From Bisbaumannia salifodinae (GTDB lineage: Bacteria; Pseudomonadota; Gammaproteobacteria; Pseudomonadales; Halomonadaceae), in assembly GCF_039522585.1 (NCBI RefSeq), contig NZ_BAAADR010000002.1: DNA of 64,000 nucleotides, one strand, 5' to 3'. Each line of letters starts with the position of its first letter. The first letter of the stretch is position 1. This document shows positions 15,832 to 23,685 of this stretch, piece by piece. A program made the translations under genes and the position numbers. The notes under the pieces are model-generated. The model ran no database searches and was not told where the DNA came from. It saw only the letters and a program-made list of their open reading frames with translations.

Positions 15832-16851
15832 TCAGTGGGGTTTGTACTCGACCACCTGCTGGTCGATGGCACCGAAGATGCTCTGGCCGTCGCGGTCGAA
15901 CATCTCGATGCGCACCCGGTCGCCGAAGCGCATAAAGGAAGTCTTGGCCTGGCCATGCAGGATCTGCTCGACCATGCGTACCTCGGCCAGGCAGCTGTAG
16001 CCCACACCGCCATCACTCACCGGCTTGCCGGGGCCGCCCTCGGCGTCCGGGTTGGAGACGGTGCCGGAGCCGATCACGGTGCCGGCGCCCAGGTAGCGGG
16101 TCTTGGCGGCATGGGCCACCAGCTCCGGGAAGCCGAAGATCATGTCGGGGCCGGCCTCCGGCTCGCCGAACTTCTCGCCGTTGAGGTGCACGGTCAGCGG
16201 CAGGTGGACGCGGCCTTCCTTCCAGGTGTCGCCCAGCTCGTCGGGAGTGACGCAGATCGGCGAGAAGCTGGAGGCCGGCTTGGCCTGGTAGAAGCCGAAG
16301 CCCTTGGCCAGCTCGCCGGGGATCAGGCCGCGCAGGCTGACGTCGTTGACCAGCATGATCAGCTTGATATGGCCGGCGGCCTGCTCCGGGGTCACCGCCA
16401 TGGGCACGTCGTCGGTAATGACCGCGATCTCGCCCTCGAAGTCGATGCCGTGGGACTCGCTCACCGCCTCGATATCCTCGGTGGGGGCGATAAAGCGGTC
16501 GCTGCCGCCCTGGTACATCAGCGGGTCGGTCCAGAAGGTCTCGGGCATCTCGGCGTTACGCGCCTGGCGCACCAACTGGACGTGGTTGAGGTAGGCGGAG
16601 CCGTCGGCCCAGTGGTAGGCGCGGGGTAGCGGCGAGTGCAGCCTGGCCATGTCCAGGTCGAAGGCGTTCTCGGCCTGGCCGCCGTTGAGGGCGTCGTAGA
16701 CGTGCTTGAGCCGGGGCTCCAGGGCCTCCCACTGCTCGATGGCCTGCTGCAGGGTGGCGGCGATCTGCGGCACCTTGACGGCGCGCTTGAGGTCACGGGA
16801 GACGACGATCAGTTCGCCGTCGCGGCCCTTGTTGAGGCTGGCAAGTTTCAT
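15832..16851 (-). CDS. Fumarylacetoacetate hydrolase family protein
   Basis: 339 residues from MKLASLNKGRDGELIVVSRD, the characteristic opening of the short bacterial fumarylacetoacetases beside hmgA. The metal-binding stretch IDFEGEIAVITDDVPMAV and the GAGTVIGSGTVSNPDAEG segment are present. It cleaves fumarylacetoacetate to fumarate and acetoacetate. An upstream in-frame extension overlaps hmgA and is rejected. It is the middle enzyme of the operon. Confidence 0.92.
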   Translation of the reverse strand: MKLASLNKGRDGELIVVSRDLKRAVKVPQIAATLQQAIEQWEALEPRLKHVYDALNGGQAENAFDLDMARLHSPLPRAYHWADGSAYLNHVQLVRQARNAEMPETFWTDPLMYQGGSDRFIAPTEDIEAVSESHGIDFEGEIAVITDDVPMAVTPEQAAGHIKLIMLVNDVSLRGLIPGELAKGFGFYQAKPASSFSPICVTPDELGDTWKEGRVHLPLTVHLNGEKFGEPEAGPDMIFGFPELVAHAAKTRYLGAGTVIGSGTVSNPDAEGGPGKPVSDGGVGYSCLAEVRMVEQILHGQAKTSFMRFGDRVRIEMFDRDGQSIFGAIDQQVVEYKPH

Positions 16852-16883
16852 CTTAATAATCCTTTGTCGTCGGGGAGTCGGGC

Positions 16884-18194
16884 TTAGCGATTCTCGGGGT
16901 CGAAATGGCTCTTCATGCCGGCCCACACATCCACGTAGTCGCGCTGACGGAAGTCCGCGTTCAGCGCCGCTTCGGTGGGATGATAGACATAGCGGCTCTC
17001 GAACATAAAGGCCATGGTGGCGCCCTGGTACTGGGGCGTCAGCTCGCTCTCGCTGGCCTTGTCGAAGGTCTCGGCGTCCGGCCCGTGGGGCGACATGCAG
17101 TTGTGCAGGCTGGCGCCGCCGGGCAGGAAGCCCTCCGCCTTGGCATCGTACTCGCCGTAGATCAGGCCCATGAACTCGCTCATCAGGTTGCGATGGAAGT
17201 AGGGCGGGCGGAAGGTGTTCTCGGCCACCATCCAGCGCGGCGGGAAGATCACGAAGTCGATATTGGCCATCCCCGGGGTGTCGGAGGGGGAGGTCAGCAC
17301 GGTGAAGATCGACGGGTCCGGGTGATCGAAGCTCACGGTGTTGATGGTGTTGAAGGTGGCCAGGTCGTACTTGTAGGGGGCGACGTTGCCGTGCCAGGCC
17401 ACCACGTCCAGGGGCGAGTGATCCAGGCGCGCCGACCAGAAGCGGCCGGAGAACTTGGCCACCAGCTCGACGTCGCCGGACAGGTCCTCGTAGGCCGCCA
17501 CCGGGCTCAGGAAGTCGCGGGGGTTGGCCAGGCCGTTGGCGCCGATGGGGCCGAGCCCCGGCAGCTCGAAGGGCGCGCCATAGTTCTCGCAGACATAGCC
17601 GCGGGCGGCGTCGACGCCGTCGCCCAGGCGCACCTGGAACTTGACGCCGCGGGGGATGGCGGCGATCTCGCCGGAGGCCACCTCGAGCTCGCCGAATTCG
17701 GTGCGCAGGCGCAGGGTGCCCAGTTGGGGCACGATCAGCAGCTCGCCGTCGGCGTTATAGAAGAAGCGCTCCACCATGTCCCGGTTGATGGCATAGAGGT
17801 GCACGCCGCAACCGGCCTGGGTGCCGGCATCGCCATTGACCGCCACGCTGAGCAGGCCGTCGAGGAAGTCGGTCCCGGCCTCGGGCAGCGGCATGGGGTC
17901 CCAGCGCATCTGGTTGGGGTCGGCGGCGGGCCTGGCCAGGGGCGAGGTGGCGACCCGGGCATTGTCCAAGGGCCGGTAGGCGGACTGGGCCACCGAGGGG
18001 CGAATGCGGTAGAGCCAGGAGCGCAGGTTCTGGTGGCGCGGCGAGGTGAAGGCCGAGCCGGTGAACTGCTCCGCATAGAGGCCATAGGGGCAGCGCTGGG
18101 GCGAGTTCTGGCCCTGGGGCAGCGCCCCGGGCAGCGCCTCGCTGGCGAAGTGGTTACGGAAACCACTCTGGTATTCCAGGGTTTGGGTGGTCAT
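16884..18194 (-). CDS. hmgA: Homogentisate 1,2-dioxygenase
   Basis: 436 residues, standard length. Opens YQSGFRNHFASEALPGALPQGQNSPQ and contains the iron-ligand region PPYFHRNLMSEFMGLIYGEY with GGASLHNCMSPHGPD, plus LDVVAWHGNVAPYKYDL. It opens the ring of homogentisate to maleylacetoacetate. Lies between the DUF2783/hydroxylase pair and the fumarylacetoacetase, giving a full route from a hydroxyphenylacetate to central metabolites. Confidence 0.96.
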   Translation of the reverse strand: MTTQTLEYQSGFRNHFASEALPGALPQGQNSPQRCPYGLYAEQFTGSAFTSPRHQNLRSWLYRIRPSVAQSAYRPLDNARVATSPLARPAADPNQMRWDPMPLPEAGTDFLDGLLSVAVNGDAGTQAGCGVHLYAINRDMVERFFYNADGELLIVPQLGTLRLRTEFGELEVASGEIAAIPRGVKFQVRLGDGVDAARGYVCENYGAPFELPGLGPIGANGLANPRDFLSPVAAYEDLSGDVELVAKFSGRFWSARLDHSPLDVVAWHGNVAPYKYDLATFNTINTVSFDHPDPSIFTVLTSPSDTPGMANIDFVIFPPRWMVAENTFRPPYFHRNLMSEFMGLIYGEYDAKAEGFLPGGASLHNCMSPHGPDAETFDKASESELTPQYQGATMAFMFESRYVYHPTEAALNADFRQRDYVDVWAGMKSHFDPENR

Positions 18195-18212
18195 GAGTCC
18201 TTCCTCTCGAAA

Positions 18213-18419
18213 TTACCGTTCCTGGGGTGCCGGTGCGGCGGCGATGTGCAGCGCCTCCTCCAGCACCGCTTGGTCGCCGACATGGTTGGCCAGCAGCAGG
18301 ATCAGGCGAGCATTGATGCGCTCGCTCTCCTCGTCGCTGCGCTCCCGGTGGAGTTCGGTGAGCGCCGCGTAGAAGGCGTCCGGATCACTGAAATTGGGGT
18401 CGAGCTCAAGCCGTGGCAT
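18213..18419 (-). CDS. mhaB: DUF2783 protein, MhaB-like small hydroxylase component
   Basis: 68 residues: PNFSDPDAFYAALTELHRE … INARLILLLANHVGDQAVLEEALHIA. It overlaps the end of the flavin hydroxylase gene by 14 bases, so translation is probably coupled. In Pseudomonas putida U the 3-hydroxyphenylacetate hydroxylase MhaAB needs a small coupling protein of this size, encoded beside homogentisate genes; this is the basis for the name. A similar protein pairs with the hydroxylase at 5.6-7.2 kb. Confidence 0.75.
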   Translation of the reverse strand: MPRLELDPNFSDPDAFYAALTELHRERSDEESERINARLILLLANHVGDQAVLEEALHIAAAPAPQER

Positions 18420-20148
18420 GGGTCACCTCCGCGGCGGTCAGATGCTGGCCCAGGGCCGTGGCCAGGGCGCGCTCCACCGCCTCGGCGCGGCACTCGGGCC
18501 AGCGGGCGGCGATGTGTTGGTCGGGGCGCAGCAGGTAGCCGGCCCCCGGCGTCAGGCCGTAGCGGCTGGCCACCAGGCCCTCGGCGTCCTCGATCTGGCG
18601 GGTACGCGGCAGCTCGGTGAGGGCGTCCGGGGCCGGGCCCAGCAGCAGCAGGTCGAGGTCCGCCTGGCGGGCCAGCAGGGCCGCCAGCTCGGCGGCGCGG
18701 CTGGCCAGGGCGTTGCCCTGGGCATCGTTCTGGGCATTGTTCTCCACCCCGCCCCGGGCATCCAGCAGCAGCACGAAGCGATCCCCCAACTGGTTGAGCA
18801 GCCAGGCGGCTTCGCCATCCTGGCGGATCGGCGCGTCCTTGGCGGGGCTGCCCGGGCGCAGTTCGACGGGCAGGCCTTCGGCGTCGTCGCCGTTGAGGGG
18901 CGAGCCGTCGTAGCGGCAGGGCATCGACAGCCGGCCGCTATTGACCAGGGCACGGGCGAACGGATAGTGCTCGGCCAGCTCCAGGGTGGTGTCACGGAAC
19001 AGGCGGCTGACGCGGCTCTTGGGGGTGATAAAGTCGGTCGATCGGGTGGAATTCAAGATGTTCTCGGCCGCCCCATGCTGGCGCTCATCATTATAGGTGG
19101 CGAGCAGCGCCTGGGGTGCCTGGCCCTTGAGCACCCGGGCCAGCTTCCAGGTCAGGTTCTCCACGCTCTGGATGGCGCCGTTGGCGCCCCGGGCGCCGAA
19201 GGGCGAGACCTGGTGGGCGGCGTCGCCCATGAAGAAGACCCGGCGGTGGATAAAGCTGTCCATCCGGCGGCAGCGGAAGGTGTAGACGCTGGCCCACTCC
19301 AGGTCGAACTCCACGTCCTCGCCGAGCATGGCCTGCACCCGGGGGCGGATGTTCGCCTCCTTCTTCTCCTCCTCCGGGTCGGCGTCCCAGCCCAGCTGGA
19401 AGTCGATGCGCCAGACGTTGTCCGGCTGCTTGTGCAGCAGCACCGACTGGTTGGGATGGAAGGGCGGGTCGAACCAGAACCAGCGCTCGGTGGGGAAGTC
19501 CGCCTTCATCACCACGTCGGCGATCAGGAAGCGGTCCTGGAACACCTGGCCCTGGCAGTCCAGGCCGAGCATGTCGCGGATGCGGCTGTTGGCGCCGTCG
19601 GCCACCAGCAGGTAGTCGCAGGCCAGGCGGTAGTCGCCATCCGCGGTACGCACCGTCACCAGGGTGCGCTCGGCCTGGCTGTCGACCTCGATCACCCGGT
19701 GCTTCCAGCGCAGGTCGATGCGCTCGGCGAAGTCGCCGGTACGCTCGACCAAGTACTCCTCGAAATAATACTGCTGCAGGTTGATAAAGGCCGGCACCCG
19801 GTGGCCATCCTCCGGCAACAGGTTGAATTCATAGACTTGGCGCTCCTGGAAGAAGACCTTTCCGAGCTGCCAGGTGACGCCCTTGTCGAGCATGGGCTGG
19901 GCGCAGCCGAGGCGATCCATGATCTCCAGGGTGCGCTTGGCGAAGCAGATGGCCCGCGAGCCGACGCTGACGGTGTTGTTGTCGTCCAGCAGCACGCTAT
20001 CGATGCCCTGCTTGGCCAGGTCGATGGCCGCGGCCAGGCCCGAGGGACCGCCGCCGATGATCACCACCGGGCAGTGGCGAATCTCGGCCCGGTCCAGTTC
20101 CGGCGGCCGGCGGTAGGGATAGACGGGATTCTTGTAAGTATTCGGCAT
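18406..20148 (-). CDS. mhaA: FAD-dependent hydroxylase, MhaA-like (forms homogentisate)
   Basis: 580 residues, class A flavin hydroxylase: GxGxxG fold VVIIGGGPSGLAAAIDLAKQG, DG motif LLVADGANSRIRDMLGLD, and RVFFMGDAAHQVSPFGARGANG near residue 300. The C-terminus carries a thioredoxin-like tail typical of the MhpA/phenol hydroxylase group (ending PGAGYLLRPDQHIAARW). With hmgA, fumarylacetoacetase and maiA downstream, 6-hydroxylation of 3-hydroxyphenylacetate to homogentisate is the most likely reaction. Second gene in the operon, after the MBL-fold gene. Confidence 0.82.
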   Translation of the reverse strand: MPNTYKNPVYPYRRPPELDRAEIRHCPVVIIGGGPSGLAAAIDLAKQGIDSVLLDDNNTVSVGSRAICFAKRTLEIMDRLGCAQPMLDKGVTWQLGKVFFQERQVYEFNLLPEDGHRVPAFINLQQYYFEEYLVERTGDFAERIDLRWKHRVIEVDSQAERTLVTVRTADGDYRLACDYLLVADGANSRIRDMLGLDCQGQVFQDRFLIADVVMKADFPTERWFWFDPPFHPNQSVLLHKQPDNVWRIDFQLGWDADPEEEKKEANIRPRVQAMLGEDVEFDLEWASVYTFRCRRMDSFIHRRVFFMGDAAHQVSPFGARGANGAIQSVENLTWKLARVLKGQAPQALLATYNDERQHGAAENILNSTRSTDFITPKSRVSRLFRDTTLELAEHYPFARALVNSGRLSMPCRYDGSPLNGDDAEGLPVELRPGSPAKDAPIRQDGEAAWLLNQLGDRFVLLLDARGGVENNAQNDAQGNALASRAAELAALLARQADLDLLLLGPAPDALTELPRTRQIEDAEGLVASRYGLTPGAGYLLRPDQHIAARWPECRAEAVERALATALGQHLTAAEVTHATA

Positions 20149-20212
20149 GGCTCCTCCGACCGCGACCCGTTACCGGGCCGCGGGGGTGTCCTGGGGTCAG
20201 CGAGCGCGGGAC

Positions 20213-21181
20213 TTACTGGTTTTCGACCACTTCCTGCAGGGAGTGCCACATCTCCTGGTCGCGCTCGGCGGTCCAGATGCGCGGGTCCGGGTACTCGCCA
20301 CCGGCCTCGTCATAGCAGCGGGTGATATCGAAGGGCAGGCAGTGATCGAAGATCACCCAGTGGCCGTACTTGGGCTTCATCAGCGCGTAGGTCTCGGCAT
20401 AGCACTCGGAGAGCGACTTGCCAGCGGCCTTGCCCGCCTTGACGCTGTTGTACATGGTCAGCAGGAAGTCGCGGGTGCCCTCGATGGCTTCACGGCACAG
20501 CGCCGGGGTGGTCAGGGCGTCGCCGCGGCCCGGCACCAGCTGCTCGGGCTCCAGGGCCAGCAGCTTGTCGAGGGTGGCCGGCCACTCCTCGTGGTAGGCG
20601 TCGCCGCTGTAGGGGGTGGCGCCGTACTCCACCTGGTCGCCGGAGAAGAGCACCTTCTCCTCGGGCAGCCAGACCACGGTGTCGCCCCTGGTGTGACCCT
20701 TGCCCAGGTGCATGATGCGCACCTCGCGGCGGCCCATGAAGACGGTCAGCTCGCGTTCGAAGACGATGTTCGGCCAGGTCAGGCCGGGCACCGAGTCGAC
20801 GCCCTGGAAGAGGCGCGGGAAGCGACCCACCTCGGACTCGTAGTCCTGCTGGCCGCGCTCCTTGATCAGCTCATAGGTGTTGCGGCTGGCATAGATGTTC
20901 TCGGCCTCGTAGGCGGAGGCGCCCAGCACCCGTACCGCGTGGTAGTGGCTCATCACCACATGCTTGATGGGCAGGTCGGTGACCTCGCGGATCCGGCGGA
21001 TCACGTCCTGGGCCATGATCGGCGTGGCCTGGGTGTCCACCACCATGACGCTGTCGTCGCCGATGATGATGCCGGTATTGGGGTCGCCCTCGGCGGTATA
21101 GGCATAGAGGCCGTCGGCGAGCCGGGTGAAGCTGACCTGCTTTTCTTCGGTATCGGCGTGGGACGCGAACTTCTTGCTCAT
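20213..21181 (-). CDS. MBL-fold hydrolase-like protein with a degenerate metal motif
   Basis: 322 residues, metallo-beta-lactamase fold: GIIIGDDSVMVVDTQATP, then the position of the HxHxDH motif reads SHYHAVRV (His79, His81 kept, Asp and last His replaced by Val83 and Arg84). Later ligands look present (HLGKGHTRGDT with His163, FSGDQVEYG with Asp182). First gene of the homogentisate operon. Family members in such clusters are unassigned hydrolases or lactonases. Loss of half of the first metal site means a one-metal enzyme or a non-catalytic role is possible. Confidence 0.8.
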   Translation of the reverse strand: MSKKFASHADTEEKQVSFTRLADGLYAYTAEGDPNTGIIIGDDSVMVVDTQATPIMAQDVIRRIREVTDLPIKHVVMSHYHAVRVLGASAYEAENIYASRNTYELIKERGQQDYESEVGRFPRLFQGVDSVPGLTWPNIVFERELTVFMGRREVRIMHLGKGHTRGDTVVWLPEEKVLFSGDQVEYGATPYSGDAYHEEWPATLDKLLALEPEQLVPGRGDALTTPALCREAIEGTRDFLLTMYNSVKAGKAAGKSLSECYAETYALMKPKYGHWVIFDHCLPFDITRCYDEAGGEYPDPRIWTAERDQEMWHSLQEVVENQ

Positions 21182-21244
21182 GATTCCTCCGCTCGGTCGG
21201 GGCCGCAGGGGAACGGCGCCTTGTCGTTGGTGTGCCGGGATAAT

Positions 21245-21260
21245 AGTTTCTATTGAAACT
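21245..21260. promoter_or_regulatory. AGTTTC-N4-GAAACT operator-like dyad
   Basis: AGTTTCtattGAAACT is a perfect 6-bp dyad 64 bases upstream of the MBL/homogentisate operon, in the divergent region shared with the TRAP gene. The layout fits a MarR- or TetR-type site; the MarR gene at 22.7 kb is the nearest candidate binder. Confidence 0.5.
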
Positions 21261-21347
21261 TATTGTCCAGCCGTCTCTGCACCGATTTCCCCATTCAAGG
21301 TCCGGTTTGTGCCGTGGGCTTCGGTAAATCAGTCGGTTAATGAATGG

Positions 21348-21363
21348 CTAGACTTAAGTCTAG
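21348..21363. promoter_or_regulatory. 16-bp perfect palindrome overlapping a TAGACT -10 element
   Basis: CTAGACTTAAGTCTAG is perfectly palindromic and lies about 120 bases before dctP and 170 before the MBL gene. TAGACT resembles -10 hexamers seen in front of other genes here (for example 10170), so the palindrome could serve promoters in both directions or block them when bound. The rest of the 301-bp gap (21182-21482) shows no other clear element. Confidence 0.45.
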
Positions 21364-21482
21364 TCGATCCTTTACGGGAAAATGGTTGCGCGAGATACCA
21401 ATATGCGGGCAAGGTGTCGCCGATAACGCATAACAATGATGTCGATGCCGCGAGCGTCGGCCCCACGACGAGGAACTCGACC

Positions 21483-22532
21483 ATGCATCACGCCACCCGC
21501 CTGCTGCTGGGCGCCGCCGCCGCCCTCTGCCTGAGCGCTCCGGCCCTGGCCCAGACCACCCTCACCGTCAGCACCTGGGGTGGCCCCAACCACGGCGTCA
21601 ACACCATCGTCTGGCCCACCTGGAAGGCCTGGATCGAGGAGGCCACCGAGGGTCGTGTGACCCTGGACGTGGTCCACGACATGGGCCCGCCCGCCTCCCA
21701 GATGGATATCGTCGCCGACGGCATCGCCGATGCCAGCTGGATCTTCCATGCCCATATGGCCGGCCGCTTCCTGGCCACCCAGTTACCGGAATTCCCCACC
21801 TTCGAGGAGTTCTCCTCCGAGGACGCCTCCGCCGCCTACTGGCATACCCACCGGGAACACCTGGCCCAGGCCGATGAGCACCGCGGCGTGGACGTGGTCG
21901 CCATGGGGGTGCATGGCCCGGGGCAGGTCTTTACCCGCGACGCCGTGGCCGATCTCGACGACCTGGCGGGCCTGCGGCTGCGGGTCGGCGGCGGGGTGAT
22001 GAGCGGCCTGGCGGAGGCCCTGGGGGTCACCGGCGTGGCCCTGCCGCCCACCGGCGTCTACGAGGCGGCCTCCCAGGGGGTGGTGGATGGCGCCATGCTG
22101 ACCCTGGAGAGCCTGCGCAGCTTCCGGGTCGCCGAGGTGGCGCCCCATACCCTGACGGTGGATGGCGGCTTCTATCGCGGCAGTTTCGCCATCGTGGTCA
22201 ACCCGATGTTCTGGGAGCGGGTCTCCGCCGAGGATCGCCAGGCCATCGAGTCGGTCTCCGGCGAGCATCTCTCGCGGCTGTTCGGTTACATGATGGATGT
22301 CTCCGACGAGCGCGGCGTGGCCTTCGGCGAGGAGCAGGGCCAGGTCACCCAGGCCCTGGACGAGGCCGGTATCGCGCGGCTGCAGGAGATCACCGCCGAG
22401 CTGATCGCGACCTGGTCGGCGGATGTCGCCGAGCGGGGCATCGAGGCGGAGGTGGCCCTCGAGCACTTCCACGAGCAGCTTGCCCGGGCCGCCGAGGCCG
22501 AGGGCATCGCCGCCCGGGTCGTGGCCCACTAA
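21483..22532 (+). CDS. dctP: TRAP transporter periplasmic binding protein (copy 1)
   Basis: 349 residues with a signal peptide MHHATRLLLGAAAALCLSAP-ALAQ and the DctP fold. It is strongly similar to the protein at 23.7-24.8 kb (shared VSTWxGPNHGxNTIVWPTWKA, VVHDMGPPASQM, FPTFEEFSSEDASAAYW), so the two are recent paralogues. GAGGAAC precedes the ATG. Its membrane partners are gone; only a fused scrap of dctM follows. Divergent from the homogentisate operon, so an aromatic acid feeding that pathway is a likely ligand. Confidence 0.9.
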   Translation: MHHATRLLLGAAAALCLSAPALAQTTLTVSTWGGPNHGVNTIVWPTWKAWIEEATEGRVTLDVVHDMGPPASQMDIVADGIADASWIFHAHMAGRFLATQLPEFPTFEEFSSEDASAAYWHTHREHLAQADEHRGVDVVAMGVHGPGQVFTRDAVADLDDLAGLRLRVGGGVMSGLAEALGVTGVALPPTGVYEAASQGVVDGAMLTLESLRSFRVAEVAPHTLTVDGGFYRGSFAIVVNPMFWERVSAEDRQAIESVSGEHLSRLFGYMMDVSDERGVAFGEEQGQVTQALDEAGIARLQEITAELIATWSADVAERGIEAEVALEHFHEQLARAAEAEGIAARVVAH

Positions 22533-22544
22533 GGGCCGGGAGGC

Positions 22545-22712
22545 ATGATCATGACGCGCATCCCCCTGGCCGCCGTCGGTCGGCTCTTGCAACTGGGTCG
22601 ACAAGGAGGCGTCGGCATGATCGCGGCACTCCATGGCTACGCGGCGCTGTTGGCCTGGTGTTCCCGGGCATCGTGCCGCTCCTGTCCCGGCTGCCCTATC
22701 AAGGAGGCGTGA
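22545..22712 (+). pseudogene. Collapsed dctQ-dctM remnant
   Basis: After dctP copy 1 the sequence matches the intact operon only at its edges. GTCGACAAGGAGGCGTCGGC then ATGATCGCGGCACTCCATGG correspond to the dctQ end and dctM start at 25.3 kb (MIEALYGFAALL against MIAALHGYAALL). At about 22650 it jumps to the dctM end (LVFPGIVPLLSRLPY against LVFPGIVLFLPQLLY) in another frame. More than 1.7 kb of dctQM has been deleted. A 55-residue frame remains open and its stop overlaps the MarR start (TGATG), so it may still carry transcription and coupling into marR. Confidence 0.8.
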
Positions 22713-23188
22713 TGGCCCCCGAGACGTCCCGAAAGGTCTCGTCGGACAAGGCGGAGCTGGACCTGCGTCAGTTCCTGCCTTACCGGCTCAATAGCCTGGC
22801 GGAGCGCATCAGTCAGGCCCTGGCGCGCCGGTACGAGGCGCGCTATGGGCTCAATGTCTCTCAATGGCGGGTGCTGGCCTGGCTCAGCCATCGCGATGTG
22901 CTGACCGCCACGCAGATCCGCGAGGCGACCCAGATGGACAAGGCGCGGGTTTCCCGGGCGGTACAGGCCCTGGTGGAGCGGGGCCTGATCGACCGCACGC
23001 CCTGCTCGTCGGATCAGCGCCTGCATTATCTGCGCCTCACCGAGGCCGGGCAGGCGCTGCTGGCGGAACTGGTGCCCCAGGCCCGGGCCTGGGAAGCGGA
23101 GCTGGTGGCGACCCTGAGCGCCGGGGAGTATCGCGACCTCTTTAATGCCATGGGCAAGCTGGAACGCCAGCTGGAACGTATCGGCTAG
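22712..23188 (+). CDS. MarR-family regulator
   Basis: 158 residues: YRLNSLAERISQALARRYEARYGLNVSQWRVLAWL, recognition helix TATQIREATQMDKARVSRAV and the wing LVERGLIDRTPCSSDQRLHYLRLTEAG. AAGGAGG lies 4 bases before ATG. It sits between the two TRAP sets and is in the same direction as dctP copy 1. MarR proteins of this type often sense aromatic acids, so it probably controls the homogentisate and TRAP genes; the dyads at 21.2-21.4 kb are candidate targets. Confidence 0.88.
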   Translation: MAPETSRKVSSDKAELDLRQFLPYRLNSLAERISQALARRYEARYGLNVSQWRVLAWLSHRDVLTATQIREATQMDKARVSRAVQALVERGLIDRTPCSSDQRLHYLRLTEAGQALLAELVPQARAWEAELVATLSAGEYRDLFNAMGKLERQLERIG

Positions 23189-23685
23189 CGATGACGTGAT
23201 ACCGGTGACTTCCTACCTCGATATGTTTCGTGGCTGTTGTGGCTGGGGGCTCGGTCGTTTGAGCTGGCATGGGAGTGGCGGATGAGATAGGGATTGGTCT
23301 TCTTTTCTGAAGCCAAGGAAGTGATACGAAAATGATCGCGATAAAAGGCCGATAATTCGATATTTCATCCTGCGTATCGATTCTTGGGCAGTGTGATGGC
23401 CTGCAATCCTGTGGTTCTATCAGGGCTGTTTCGAGGGCTGATTCGCCTGCTAATAATCCTATAACCATATGATATTATGGAATATTTTGCCGGTTATACC
23501 TATGTCTTATGCGCCATTTGGCGCGCTGCCATTGCGCCGACGGTGGCCGGCCGGCATGGTATGCCTGACGTGTTTCCCATAAATGATGAAAAAATAAAAA
23601 AACGTATCACGTTGCGGAGTCGTCCCGCGCCCTATCCAATAACAGCAAACCATGCCGCCGCCCGGTGGCGACGGAGGGAGTGACC
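23189..23685 (+). other. AT-rich 497-bp intergenic region before the second TRAP operon
   Basis: The gap is visibly AT-richer than its surroundings (for example ATAACCATATGATATTATGG at 23462-23481, containing a CCATA/TATGG dyad, and AATGATGAAAAAATAAAAAAAC-like sequence near 23583). It presumably contains the dctP promoter; GGAGGGAG precedes the ATG. No convincing gene, RNA or terminator was recognised, though the low GC could indicate a small lost insertion. Confidence 0.4.
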
